DNA from: Pseudoxanthomonas sp. CF385
GTDB lineage: Bacteria > Pseudomonadota > Gammaproteobacteria > Xanthomonadales > Xanthomonadaceae
NCBI RefSeq assembly: GCF_900104255.1
Contig: NZ_FNKZ01000001.1
Location: 1,580,001-1,644,000, forward strand
DNA length: 64,000 nt
Direction of reading: 5' to 3'
Shown in pieces: positions 8,740-16,066 of this stretch. Numbering within the stretch: position 1 is the stretch's first letter; every line of letters begins with the position of its first letter. Position numbers and translations under genes: made by a program. The notes under the pieces were generated by a model. The model saw only the letters and a program-made list of their open reading frames with translations. It was not told where the DNA came from and searched no databases.

Positions 8740-9197
8740 CCGAACAGGCGCTTCACCGTGCGGCTGAGCCAGCCGCCCTGTTGGTGCTCGCGGACGAACC
8801 GGTTGAGGTGCCGCTTCACCGAGTCCGCGTAAGCCTTGTCGTCGTTGCGGATATGGTTGAACAGCCAGCGCGACAGCATGCTGCGCAGGTCATCAACGAT
8901 ATCCTCGCCCGCCTCGAAGCGCAGGCGGTACTCGGACACGCGCTTGGTGAACACCTCGTGCACGCGCTTGTGCGCCGCGCTGAACGGATAGCCGGCTTCC
9001 TCCATCAGCTCTTCCTCGAAGGCGAAGTGCGACAGCGTGTAGTCGACCAGTTCGTCGATGACTTCGCCGACGGCAAAGCGCTCCATCGATTTCTGGGTCA
9101 CGTGGAGGTGGTTGATCATCTCCACGATGCGGCGGTGCTGGCCATCGATGATGTCGATGCCCGTATCCATGTCGTCCTGCCAGATCAGCAGTGTCAT
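8736..9197 (-). CDS. Bacteriohemerythrin
   Basis: A single-domain hemerythrin of 153 residues that binds O2 reversibly at a non-haem di-iron centre. The full ligand set is visible: H21 ([12 protein letters not shown]), H57 and E61 (HFAFEE), H76 and H80 (HKRVH), H115 and D120 (HIRNDD). Possible roles in the family are oxygen storage or delivery to oxidases, or oxygen sensing. The ATG followed by [20 protein letters not shown] is the usual family start; upstream codons lack resemblance. It converges on the MFS gene with a 4-base overlap of stop codons and lies downstream of a GGDEF protein, though a repeat hairpin separates them. Confidence 0.95.
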   Translation of the reverse strand: MTLLIWQDDMDTGIDIIDGQHRRIVEMINHLHVTQKSMERFAVGEVIDELVDYTLSHFAFEEELMEEAGYPFSAAHKRVHEVFTKRVSEYRLRFEAGEDIVDDLRSMLSRWLFNHIRNDDKAYADSVKRHLNRFVREHQQGGWLSRTVKRLFG

Positions 9198-9320
9198 CGC
9201 GTATCCCCTGCCGGCGGATGCCGGAATGCACAAGGGAATCTAGGTGCGCGCAGCCCTCGCGGCATTGATCCCGATCAATGTCGCATGCGACGGACAGTCG
9301 CAGGGGCTGTAATGAGCGGT

Positions 9321-9387
9321 GTGGGAGCGACGTAAGTCGCGAGCTCTTACCTCAGCGACTCGAAAGCTCGCGACTTACGTCGCTCAC
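9321..9387. repeat. REP-like inverted repeat, GTGGGAGCGACG family, copy 1
   Basis: Long inverted repeat between the hemerythrin and GGDEF genes. The left arm GTGGGAGCGACGTAAGTCGC continues GAGCT; the right arm is its complement with one small bulge (CGCTCAC instead of CGCTCCCAC). An almost identical element lies at 15977-16041. This resembles paired REP (REPIN) elements, which RAYT transposases mobilise in other genomes. No such transposase is in the window. Confidence 0.75.
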
Positions 9388-9415
9388 AGGAGAGGGTCCC
9401 AACAAGGAGAGAACC

Positions 9416-10726
9416 TCAGCCGCTCGAGACCACCCGGTTCCGGCCGCCGGCCTTGGCCAGGTACAGGCGCCGGTCGGCTTCGCTGAGCAGGTGGTTGAGG
9501 GTCTGGCCCGGGAAGCGCGTGCGGAACACGCCGATGCTGACGGTCATCTTCAGCTTGCGATCGCCGATATCGACTTCGAGCGCCTCGATGGCGGCGCGCA
9601 GCGACTCGAAGTGCTCCACCGACTCGCTTTCGCCCAGGTAGGGCACCAGCGCGCAGAACTCTTCGCCGCCGAACCGCGCGACGAGATCCTGCGTGCCCGC
9701 GTGGCGGGCGATGGTCTGTGCGACCGCCTTCAGCGCCACGTCGCCGGCTTCGTGGCCGTAGGTGTCGTTGATGTGCTTGAAGTGGTCGATGTCCACGATC
9801 GCCGCAGTCACCGCCTGCTGCCGGCCCAGCGTGTTGGGCAACAGCGCGTGGCATTCGGCGAGGAAGTGGCGTCGGTTCGGCAGGCCGGTCAGGAAGTCGC
9901 GCGTGGCGAGGTCCTGCAGCGTGCCGATCAGTTCCAGCTGGTCGATGTTCTGAGACACGCGGCAGAAGAACTCCTCGCGCGAGAACGGCTTGTGCAGGAA
10001 ATCGTTGGCGCCGCTCTTCAGGAAGCGCGGCACCAGGCTGCCGTCGCTGGTGCCGGAGATGCCGATGATGGCCAGGTGGTCGCGGGCGTGACGGGCGCGC
10101 AGGCGGCGGGTGAATTCGTGCCCCTTCATGCCGGGCATCTCCTGGTCGACGATGGCCAGGCGGATGTCGGGATTCGCATCCAGCATGGCCAGGCCGGCCT
10201 CGCCGTCGGCGGCCTCGACCACGCGGAAGCCGTACATCGAAAGCAGGGCGGCCGCGTGCTGGCGAGCGGAGCGCGAGTCGTCGACGACCAGCGCGGCGAT
10301 GCGCCGGTTGCGCTCGAGCCGCTGAACCAGCCACACCAGGTAGTCGATGCTGCCGGGGGTGTTCTTCAGTACGTAGTCGACGACCTGCCGGCGCAGGACC
10401 TGCTCGCGCAGCCCGTCGTCGTAGACGCCGCTGACCACCACGGTCGGCAGCTGGCGCGACAGGAAGAATTCCACCACCTCGTCGTGGCTGCCGTCGGCCA
10501 GGACCAGGCTGGTGACGGCCATGAACCAGTCCGGATGACGCTCCAGCGCCGCGCGCGCTTCGGCGAGCGTGGCCGCGTAGACGACGGGCAGGTTGAGCTT
10601 CTGCTCGATCGCCTCGCCGATCAGGCGTGCGTGCGTGCGCGAGTTCTCCACCACCAGAATGCGCTGGGGCAGCGGGGACGGGCTGGCGGGTGCGGGCGAG
10701 GCACGCAGGGGTGTCGGCATCGTCAT
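9416..10726 (-). CDS. Diguanylate cyclase with two receiver domains
   Basis: A 436-residue REC-REC-GGDEF protein, expected to make cyclic di-GMP. REC1 (about 22-140) is degenerate: the acidic pair is VEN and no proper phospho-Asp motif is seen. REC2 (about 144-262) is intact, with acidic pair D149/D150, phospho-acceptor D194 (IVDQEMPGM) and K246 (HKPF). The GGDEF domain (about 275-436) has GGEEF at 353-357, so it should be active. The inhibitory I-site RxxD is absent (GTQD at 344-347). ATG choice is between this and one two codons later; an earlier GTG is possible but gives an unlikely leader. It lies 90 bases after puuB on the same strand. No dedicated kinase is adjacent. Confidence 0.9.
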   Translation of the reverse strand: MTMPTPLRASPAPASPSPLPQRILVVENSRTHARLIGEAIEQKLNLPVVYAATLAEARAALERHPDWFMAVTSLVLADGSHDEVVEFFLSRQLPTVVVSGVYDDGLREQVLRRQVVDYVLKNTPGSIDYLVWLVQRLERNRRIAALVVDDSRSARQHAAALLSMYGFRVVEAADGEAGLAMLDANPDIRLAIVDQEMPGMKGHEFTRRLRARHARDHLAIIGISGTSDGSLVPRFLKSGANDFLHKPFSREEFFCRVSQNIDQLELIGTLQDLATRDFLTGLPNRRHFLAECHALLPNTLGRQQAVTAAIVDIDHFKHINDTYGHEAGDVALKAVAQTIARHAGTQDLVARFGGEEFCALVPYLGESESVEHFESLRAAIEALEVDIGDRKLKMTVSIGVFRTRFPGQTLNHLLSEADRRLYLAKAGGRNRVVSSG

Positions 10727-10816
10727 GGGCGTTACGGAGGTTCCATGCCTCCCTATCGGCACGCCGGGCGCGGGCTTGAGAGCGCCGTCACGAAAATGAA
10801 ACCCGACGTCGGCCGC

Positions 10817-12109
10817 CTACCAGAGCGCGTCGCGCAGCTTGTACCAAGCCATCGCGGCCACCAGCAGGGGCGTGCGCAGGGCGCGGCCGCCGGGGAAGGG
10901 CAGGTGGTCGATCTTCGCGAACAGGTCCAGCCGCTCCGATTGTCCGCGGATCGCCTGGGCGAGGGTGGTGCCGGCCAGACCGGCGGCGATGAGTCCGTGT
11001 CCGGAGAAGCCCTGGGCGAAATAGAGGTTCGGCGTCAGCCGGCCCCAGTGCGGGGCGCGGTTGAGCGAGATGTCGATCATCCCGCCCCAGAGGTATTCGA
11101 TGCCGACATCGCGCAACTGCGGGAACACGCGGTGCATGCGTCGCGTCATCACCCCGCGCAGGTTCGGCGGGGGCAGGGTGGAATAGCTCGCGCGGCCGCC
11201 GAACAGCACGCGGTGGTCGCGACCCAGGCGGAAGTAGTCCAGCGCCCAGTTGGTGTCGGCCACCGCCATGTCGTTGCGGATCAGGGCACGCGTGCGTTGC
11301 TCGCCCAGCGGGGGCGTGGCGGCGATGTAGGTGCCCACCGGCATCACCCGCGACTCGAGTTCGGGAGCGATGCCGCGCACCAGCGCATTGCCGGCCAGGA
11401 TGACGTGGTCGCAGACCACCTCGCCGGTCGCGGTCTTCAGCACGGGACGCGCGCCGCGCACCAGTCCGGTGACGCGCGAACCCTCGAATATCCGTGCGCC
11501 GGCCTCCAACGCGGCGCGGCCCAGCCCCAAAGCGTAGGCCAGCGGATGCAGGTGGCCGCTCACCGGGTCGTACATCGCGCCGAGGTAGCGGTCGCTGGCC
11601 AGTTCGCTGCGCAGGCGCTCGCGGCTCCACCACTGCACGGGGTGGCCGTAGCGGGTGTTGAAGTCTTCGACGGCCTGTTCGACCTCGCGCTGCTGGCGCG
11701 GCTTGATCGGCACGGTGGCGTGGCCATCGCGCCAGTCGCAATCGATCCCGTGGCGGTCGATCCGGCCGCGCAACCAGTGCAGGCCGTCGACTGAAAGATC
11801 GAACATCTTCTTCGCGTCGTCGAAGCCGACCAGTGCTTCCAGCTTGGCTTCGCCGCAACCGAAACCCGCGATGGCCTGGCCGCCGTTCCGGCCCGAGGCG
11901 CCCCAGCCGATGCGCTCGGCTTCCAGCACGACGACCTTGTAACCCGCCTCGGCCAACTCCAATGCCGCCGACAGGCCGGTGTAGCCGGCGCCGAGGATGC
12001 AGACATCGGCCTCGATGCGCCCTTCCAGCACCGGCTGCATGGGCAGCGGTGGCGTGCTGGCTGCGTACCAGCTGTCGGGATAGGTGCGCTTGGCGGAGGC
12101 CGGGGACAT
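10817..12109 (-). CDS. puuB: Gamma-glutamylputrescine oxidoreductase
   Basis: A 430-residue FAD-dependent amine oxidase of the DAO/OrdL family. The dinucleotide-binding motif is ILGAGYTGLSAALELAEAG, followed by WGASGRNGGQ, the typical FAD-covering segment; GYTGLS and the C-terminal AQGFSGHGL box are shared with PuuB. It oxidises gamma-glutamylputrescine to the aldehyde that PuuC uses, releasing ammonia and H2O2. The ATG overlaps the puuA stop by one base (TGATG), which fixes the start and implies translational coupling. It is the second gene of the leftward puuA-puuB unit. Confidence 0.93.
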   Translation of the reverse strand: MSPASAKRTYPDSWYAASTPPLPMQPVLEGRIEADVCILGAGYTGLSAALELAEAGYKVVVLEAERIGWGASGRNGGQAIAGFGCGEAKLEALVGFDDAKKMFDLSVDGLHWLRGRIDRHGIDCDWRDGHATVPIKPRQQREVEQAVEDFNTRYGHPVQWWSRERLRSELASDRYLGAMYDPVSGHLHPLAYALGLGRAALEAGARIFEGSRVTGLVRGARPVLKTATGEVVCDHVILAGNALVRGIAPELESRVMPVGTYIAATPPLGEQRTRALIRNDMAVADTNWALDYFRLGRDHRVLFGGRASYSTLPPPNLRGVMTRRMHRVFPQLRDVGIEYLWGGMIDISLNRAPHWGRLTPNLYFAQGFSGHGLIAAGLAGTTLAQAIRGQSERLDLFAKIDHLPFPGGRALRTPLLVAAMAWYKLRDALW

Positions 12110-13488
12110 CACACCGCCCGCAGATACCACGCGTACTCCAGGTCGGTCACCTCGGTGTAGAAGCTGTGCATCTCCTTGAGCTTCTGCTGGCCGTAGATGT
12201 GCTGGAAGGACGTGCCGAACTGCTCGCGGATGAACTCGCTGCCCATGAAGGCGGCGATGGCCTCGCGCCAGTACGGCGTGCGGATCTCGGTCTGGTCGTA
12301 AGCGTTGCCGGTGACCGGCGGGCCGGGGTCAAAGCCCTGTTCGATCCCGTGCAGCATGCCGGCCAGCACGGCGGCGGTGACCAGGTAGATGTTGGCGTCG
12401 GCGCCCGCGATGCGGTGCTCGATGCGCGTGTTCGCCTCGTCGCTGTGCGGGATGCGCATGGCGACGGTGCGGTTGTTGTAGCCCCACACGTCGTTGAGCG
12501 GCACGAAGGCGTTGAGCACGAAGCGCCGGTAGCTGTTGGCGTGCGGCGCGAACAGCAGCAGGCAATCCTGGTCGCTGCGCTGCAGGCCGCCGATGGCGTG
12601 CCTCAGTGCGTCGGCCGGCGCCGTCTGCGGCGAAGCGAAGATGTTGCGACCCTCGGCGTCCAGCACGCTGGCGTGGATGTGCATGCCGCTGCCGGCCTGG
12701 TCGGCGAAGGGCTTGGCCATGAAGCTGGCCATCAGGCCCTGCTGCTGGGCGACGGCCTTGATCGCGCGCTTGAGGTAGATCGCGTCGTCGCAGGCGAGCA
12801 GGGCGTCGTCGCGGTGCTTGAGGTTGATCTCGAACTGGCCGGGCGCGTACTCCGCCACCGCGGTGTCCGCGGGAATGCGCTGCGCGCGGCACGCGGCGGC
12901 GACCGCGTCGGTGAAGCCGCGGTAGTCGTTCAGGTCTTCCATGTAGTAGACCTGCGTGCTGGTGTTGCGCTGCCCCGTCGCCGGGTTGATCGACGTGCGC
13001 GGCCGACCGGCGTCGTCCATGCGCTGGTCGAACAGGTAGAACTCCAGTTCCACCGCCACCACGGGCTTCAGCCCGCGCGCCGCATAGCGTGCCAGCACGC
13101 GCTTCAGCACTTCGCGCGGGTTGGCTTCGAACATGCCGCCCTGCGCATCCTCCATGCTCAACAGCAGCTGTGCGGCCGGACAGGGCGACCACGGCACCGC
13201 GCGCAGCGATCCCGGCACGGGCCGGCACACGCGGTCTTCGTCGCCGATGTCGTACCCCAGTCCGGTCTCCTCCACCGTGTTGCCGGTGATGTCGGTGGCG
13301 ATCAGCGACATCGGCAGGCAGACGCCGTCGCGATAGACCTTCTCCAGTGCGTCGCGGGTCACCCGCTTGCCGCGCAGCAGCCCGTTCATGTCCGGCAGCA
13401 GCAGGTCGATCTGCTCGCAGTCGGGCAGGGCGGCCAGCGTGGCGGCATCGTCGGCAGGCAGGGGAGACGCGGCGGAATCGGGGCGCAT
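12109..13488 (-). CDS. puuA: Gamma-glutamylputrescine synthetase
   Basis: A 459-residue glutamine-synthetase-fold ligase that joins glutamate to putrescine with ATP, the first step of the Puu route. The N-terminal DLLLPDMNGLLRGKRV, the metal-site VAVELEFYLFD, the EYAPGQFEINL segment, GSGMHIH and NSYRRFV are all present, and the overall pattern follows enterobacterial PuuA more closely than true GlnA. The longer open frame upstream has no family resemblance, and this ATG gives the usual length. It is transcribed leftward with puuB overlapping its stop. A promoter-like sequence and two CAAGAAT repeats lie before it, and puuD diverges 209 bases away. Confidence 0.93.
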   Translation of the reverse strand: MRPDSAASPLPADDAATLAALPDCEQIDLLLPDMNGLLRGKRVTRDALEKVYRDGVCLPMSLIATDITGNTVEETGLGYDIGDEDRVCRPVPGSLRAVPWSPCPAAQLLLSMEDAQGGMFEANPREVLKRVLARYAARGLKPVVAVELEFYLFDQRMDDAGRPRTSINPATGQRNTSTQVYYMEDLNDYRGFTDAVAAACRAQRIPADTAVAEYAPGQFEINLKHRDDALLACDDAIYLKRAIKAVAQQQGLMASFMAKPFADQAGSGMHIHASVLDAEGRNIFASPQTAPADALRHAIGGLQRSDQDCLLLFAPHANSYRRFVLNAFVPLNDVWGYNNRTVAMRIPHSDEANTRIEHRIAGADANIYLVTAAVLAGMLHGIEQGFDPGPPVTGNAYDQTEIRTPYWREAIAAFMGSEFIREQFGTSFQHIYGQQKLKEMHSFYTEVTDLEYAWYLRAV

Positions 13489-13514
13489 GAGGGCGTTCCT
13501 GGAGGCTGCGGCGC

Positions 13515-13541
13515 AGCTTAGCAGAGCGGCGCCTGCGTCAA
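13515..13541 (-). promoter_or_regulatory. Candidate puuA-puuB promoter
   Basis: On the minus strand TTGACG, a 15-base spacer and TGC-TAAGCT (extended -10) lie 27-53 bases before the puuA ATG. The same TAAGCT -10 occurs at the aminotransferase promoter. Spacer length is slightly short. Confidence 0.45.
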
Positions 13542-13560
13542 GAATACTCAACGCAAGAAT
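13539..13560. promoter_or_regulatory. Direct CAAGAAT repeat, possible operator at puuA
   Basis: CAAGAAT at 13539-13545 recurs at 13554-13560, a 15-base period, with the first copy overlapping the -35 of the candidate puuA promoter. Such spacing could seat a repressor dimer; no known site was matched. Confidence 0.3.
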
Positions 13561-13670
13561 CCCGGGAGGTGGCGGAAACGCCCTAAATGGGTGCCGCGCC
13601 GCACCATATCGGCGCTGAAATCGTCGCTGGCGGCGCTCGTGTTGTAAAAATAAAACGGCCGGGTTAACTT

Positions 13671-13694
13671 GCCCGGAAGCCATTCCGGGCTTCC
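13671..13694 (+). promoter_or_regulatory. Two mutually exclusive small hairpins before puuD
   Basis: GCCCGGA (13671-13677) pairs with TCCGGGC (13684-13690), while GGAAGCC (13675-13681) pairs with GGCTTCC (13688-13694). Both stems are 7 bp and share bases, so only one can form. They end 3-7 bases before the puuD ATG, which has no clear Shine-Dalgarno sequence. This may be incidental or may control translation. Confidence 0.35.
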
Positions 13695-13697
13695 TGC

Positions 13698-14453
13698 ATG
13701 ACCCCGCTGCCGCGGGTCGGTCTTCCGACCGACCACAAGCAAATCGGTGCGCATCCCTTCCTTGCCGTTGGCGAGAAGTACGTGCGCGCGGTGGTCGACG
13801 GGGCCGGTTGCCTGCCGTTGCTGGTGCCGACGCTGGACCCCGTGCTGCCGCTGCGCGACGTGCTCGCCGGCCTGGACGGGTTGCTGCTGACCGGCGCCGT
13901 CAGCAACATCGAACCGCACCATTACAGCGACGAATCCAGCTACGAGGGCAACCTGTTGGATCCGCGCCGCGACGCGACCAACCTGCCGCTGATCCCGCTC
14001 GCCATCGAGATGGGCGTGCCGGTACTGGCGATATGCCGCGGGTTCCAGGAAGTGAACGTCGCGTTCGGTGGCAGCCTGTACCAGAAGGTGCACGAGCAGC
14101 CGGGCTTCATGGACCACCGCGAGAACAAGGACGATCCGTTGGACGTGCAGTACGGCCCGGCGCATGGCGTCGCGCTGGTGCCGGGCGGATTGCTGGCCAC
14201 GCTGGCCGGCGAGACCCAGGCGGTCGTGAATTCCCTGCATGGCCAGGGCGTGCGTCGCCTGGGCGAAGGTTTGGTCGTGGAGGCGCAGGCGCCGGACGGC
14301 TTGATCGAGGCGTATCGCCACGACGGCCCGGCCTTCATGCTCGCCGTGCAATGGCACCCGGAATGGAAGGTGCGGGAGAACCCGTTCTACCTCGCGATCT
14401 TCGGCGCTTTCGGCGATGCCTGCCGCGCGCGCGCGGCGCGGAGGGCGTCATGA
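13698..14453 (+). CDS. puuD: Gamma-glutamyl-gamma-aminobutyrate hydrolase
   Basis: A 251-residue class I glutamine-amidotransferase-like hydrolase that releases GABA and glutamate from gamma-glutamyl-GABA. The catalytic triad is at the expected PuuD spacing: C113 (AICRGFQEVN), H220 and E222 (QWHPEW). The N-terminal PRVGLPTDHK and the GLLLTGAVSNIEPHHY segment match the peptidase C26 family. It diverges from puuA and is followed on the same strand by a second glutamine-synthetase-like gene. There is no obvious ribosome binding site, and a pair of alternative hairpins abuts the start. Confidence 0.95.
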   Translation: MTPLPRVGLPTDHKQIGAHPFLAVGEKYVRAVVDGAGCLPLLVPTLDPVLPLRDVLAGLDGLLLTGAVSNIEPHHYSDESSYEGNLLDPRRDATNLPLIPLAIEMGVPVLAICRGFQEVNVAFGGSLYQKVHEQPGFMDHRENKDDPLDVQYGPAHGVALVPGGLLATLAGETQAVVNSLHGQGVRRLGEGLVVEAQAPDGLIEAYRHDGPAFMLAVQWHPEWKVRENPFYLAIFGAFGDACRARAARRAS

Positions 14454-14555
14454 AGCGGCGGCACCCGCCGCCATGGGAGGGCGGACGCTGACGCGTCCGT
14501 GCCGCATGCGTCCGGCGCCCTGCGCCGGCTCTTCCCTCCCAGGACCGTCTTTCCC

Positions 14556-15950
14556 ATGAGCCAGAAACAATCCCAGCGAAAAACCAAGGCCGACACGGCC
14601 GAGCTGTCCGAAAGCTCCCTGCGCCGCTGGCTGAAGGAGCGCAGCATCACCGAAGTCGAGTGCCTGGTACCCGATATCACCGGCAATGCGCGCGGCAAGA
14701 TCATTCCGGCCGACAAGTTCAGCCACGACTACGGCACGCGGTTGCCGGAAGGCATCTTCGCCACCACCGTCACCGGCGATTACCCCGATGACTACTACGA
14801 GCTGACCTCGCCGTCGGATTCGGACATGTTCCTCCGCCCGGATCCGGATACCGTGCGCATGGTGCCGTGGGCGGCGGATCCGACCGCGCAGGTCATCCAC
14901 GACTGCTACACCAAGGACGGCAAGCCGCACGAGCTGGCGCCACGCAACGTCCTGCGGCGCGTGCTGGCCGCCTACGAGAAGGAGGGCCTGCGCCCGGTGG
15001 TGGCGCCGGAGCTGGAATTCTTCCTCGTCCAGAAGAACACCGATCCGGATTTCCCGCTGTTGCCGCCGGCCGGCCGCTCGGGCCGACCCGAGACCGCGCG
15101 CCAGTCGTATTCGATCGACGCGGTCAACGAGTTCGACCCCATCCTCGACCTGATGTACGACTACTGCGAGGCGATGGAGCTGGACGTGGATACGCTGATC
15201 CACGAGTCGGGCGCCGCGCAGCTGGAAGTCAACTTCACCCACGACGACGCGCTGTCGCGCGCGGACCAGGTGTTCCTGTTCAAGCGCACCATGCGCGAAG
15301 CGGCGCTGCGCCACGGCGTCTATGCCACGTTCCTGGCCAAGCCGATGGAGAACGAGCCCGGCAGCGCGATGCATATCCACCAGAGCCTGATTGACGTCAA
15401 GTCCGGTCGCAACGTGTTCGCAGGCAAGTCCGAGGGCAAGGGGAGCAAGCTGTTCGGGCACTATCTGGGCGGACTGCAGAAGTACGTGCCGATGGCGATG
15501 GCGTTCTTCGGCCCCAACGTCAATTCGTACCGCCGGCTCGCGCTGGGGCAGGTGGCGCCGATCAACGTGCAGTGGGGGTACGACAACCGCACCTGCGGTC
15601 TGCGCGTGCCCATGGACACGCCCGAGAACATGCGCGTCGAGAGCCGCTTCGCGGGCTCGGACGCCAATCCCTACCTGGCGATGGCCGGCACCCTGGCCTG
15701 CGGCCTGATGGGTATCCGCGAACAGCTCAAGCCGACCGAGCCGCTGGCGAGCAGCGCCCAGGACATCGGCTTCGAGTTGCCGCGCTCGCTGGGCGAAGCG
15801 CTGGACGAACTCGAAGGCTGCAAGCCGCTGCAGGACCTGATGGGTGCGCGCTTCGTGCGCGCGTACGTCTCGGTCAAGCGCAAGGAATACGAGACCTTCT
15901 TCCGCGTGATCAGTTCGTGGGAGCGGGAATTCCTGCTGTTGAACGTCTGA
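14556..15950 (+). CDS. Second glutamine-synthetase-like gamma-glutamylpolyamine synthetase
   Basis: A 464-residue glutamine-synthetase family protein distinct from the PuuA encoded nearby. It has a Lys/Arg/Ser-rich N-terminal tail (about 25 residues), then VECLVPDITGNARGKIIP, VVAPELEFFLV, AAQLEVNF, GSAMHIH and NSYRRL. The pattern resembles the polyamine:glutamate ligases of pseudomonads (PauA group) rather than nitrogen-assimilating GlnA, since the GlnA adenylylation and Asp latch motifs were not found. Lying between puuD and a putrescine-type aminotransferase, it probably glutamylates another polyamine or diamine. The ATG after an AGGAC-like element was preferred to an upstream in-frame one because the family start lies here. 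Confidence 0.85.
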   Translation: MSQKQSQRKTKADTAELSESSLRRWLKERSITEVECLVPDITGNARGKIIPADKFSHDYGTRLPEGIFATTVTGDYPDDYYELTSPSDSDMFLRPDPDTVRMVPWAADPTAQVIHDCYTKDGKPHELAPRNVLRRVLAAYEKEGLRPVVAPELEFFLVQKNTDPDFPLLPPAGRSGRPETARQSYSIDAVNEFDPILDLMYDYCEAMELDVDTLIHESGAAQLEVNFTHDDALSRADQVFLFKRTMREAALRHGVYATFLAKPMENEPGSAMHIHQSLIDVKSGRNVFAGKSEGKGSKLFGHYLGGLQKYVPMAMAFFGPNVNSYRRLALGQVAPINVQWGYDNRTCGLRVPMDTPENMRVESRFAGSDANPYLAMAGTLACGLMGIREQLKPTEPLASSAQDIGFELPRSLGEALDELEGCKPLQDLMGARFVRAYVSVKRKEYETFFRVISSWEREFLLLNV

Positions 15951-15976
15951 TTCGTAACCTTTCCCAGATTCTTCCC

Positions 15977-16041
15977 GTGGGAGCGACGTCAGTCGCGATG
16001 AAGCTTTACTGGTAGTCCATCGCGACTGACGTCGCTCCCAC
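15977..16041. repeat. REP-like perfect inverted repeat, GTGGGAGCGACG family, copy 2
   Basis: Two perfect 24-base arms (15977-16000 and 16018-16041, GTGGGAGCGACGTCAGTCGC plus GATG and its complement) flank a 17-base loop. It fills the gap between the ligase and the aminotransferase gene, ending 25 bases before the latter's ATG. It is a near copy of the element at 9321-9387. It may act as a transcript-stabilising or terminating hairpin. Confidence 0.8.
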
Positions 16042-16066
16042 AACCGATCCCGATGTGGAGCTTCAC

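Noticed and set aside
9198..9320. Possible tRNA or small RNA between the hemerythrin and GGDEF genes
   Set aside because: No cloverleaf or conserved T-loop was found; the gap is explained by a REP-like inverted repeat.
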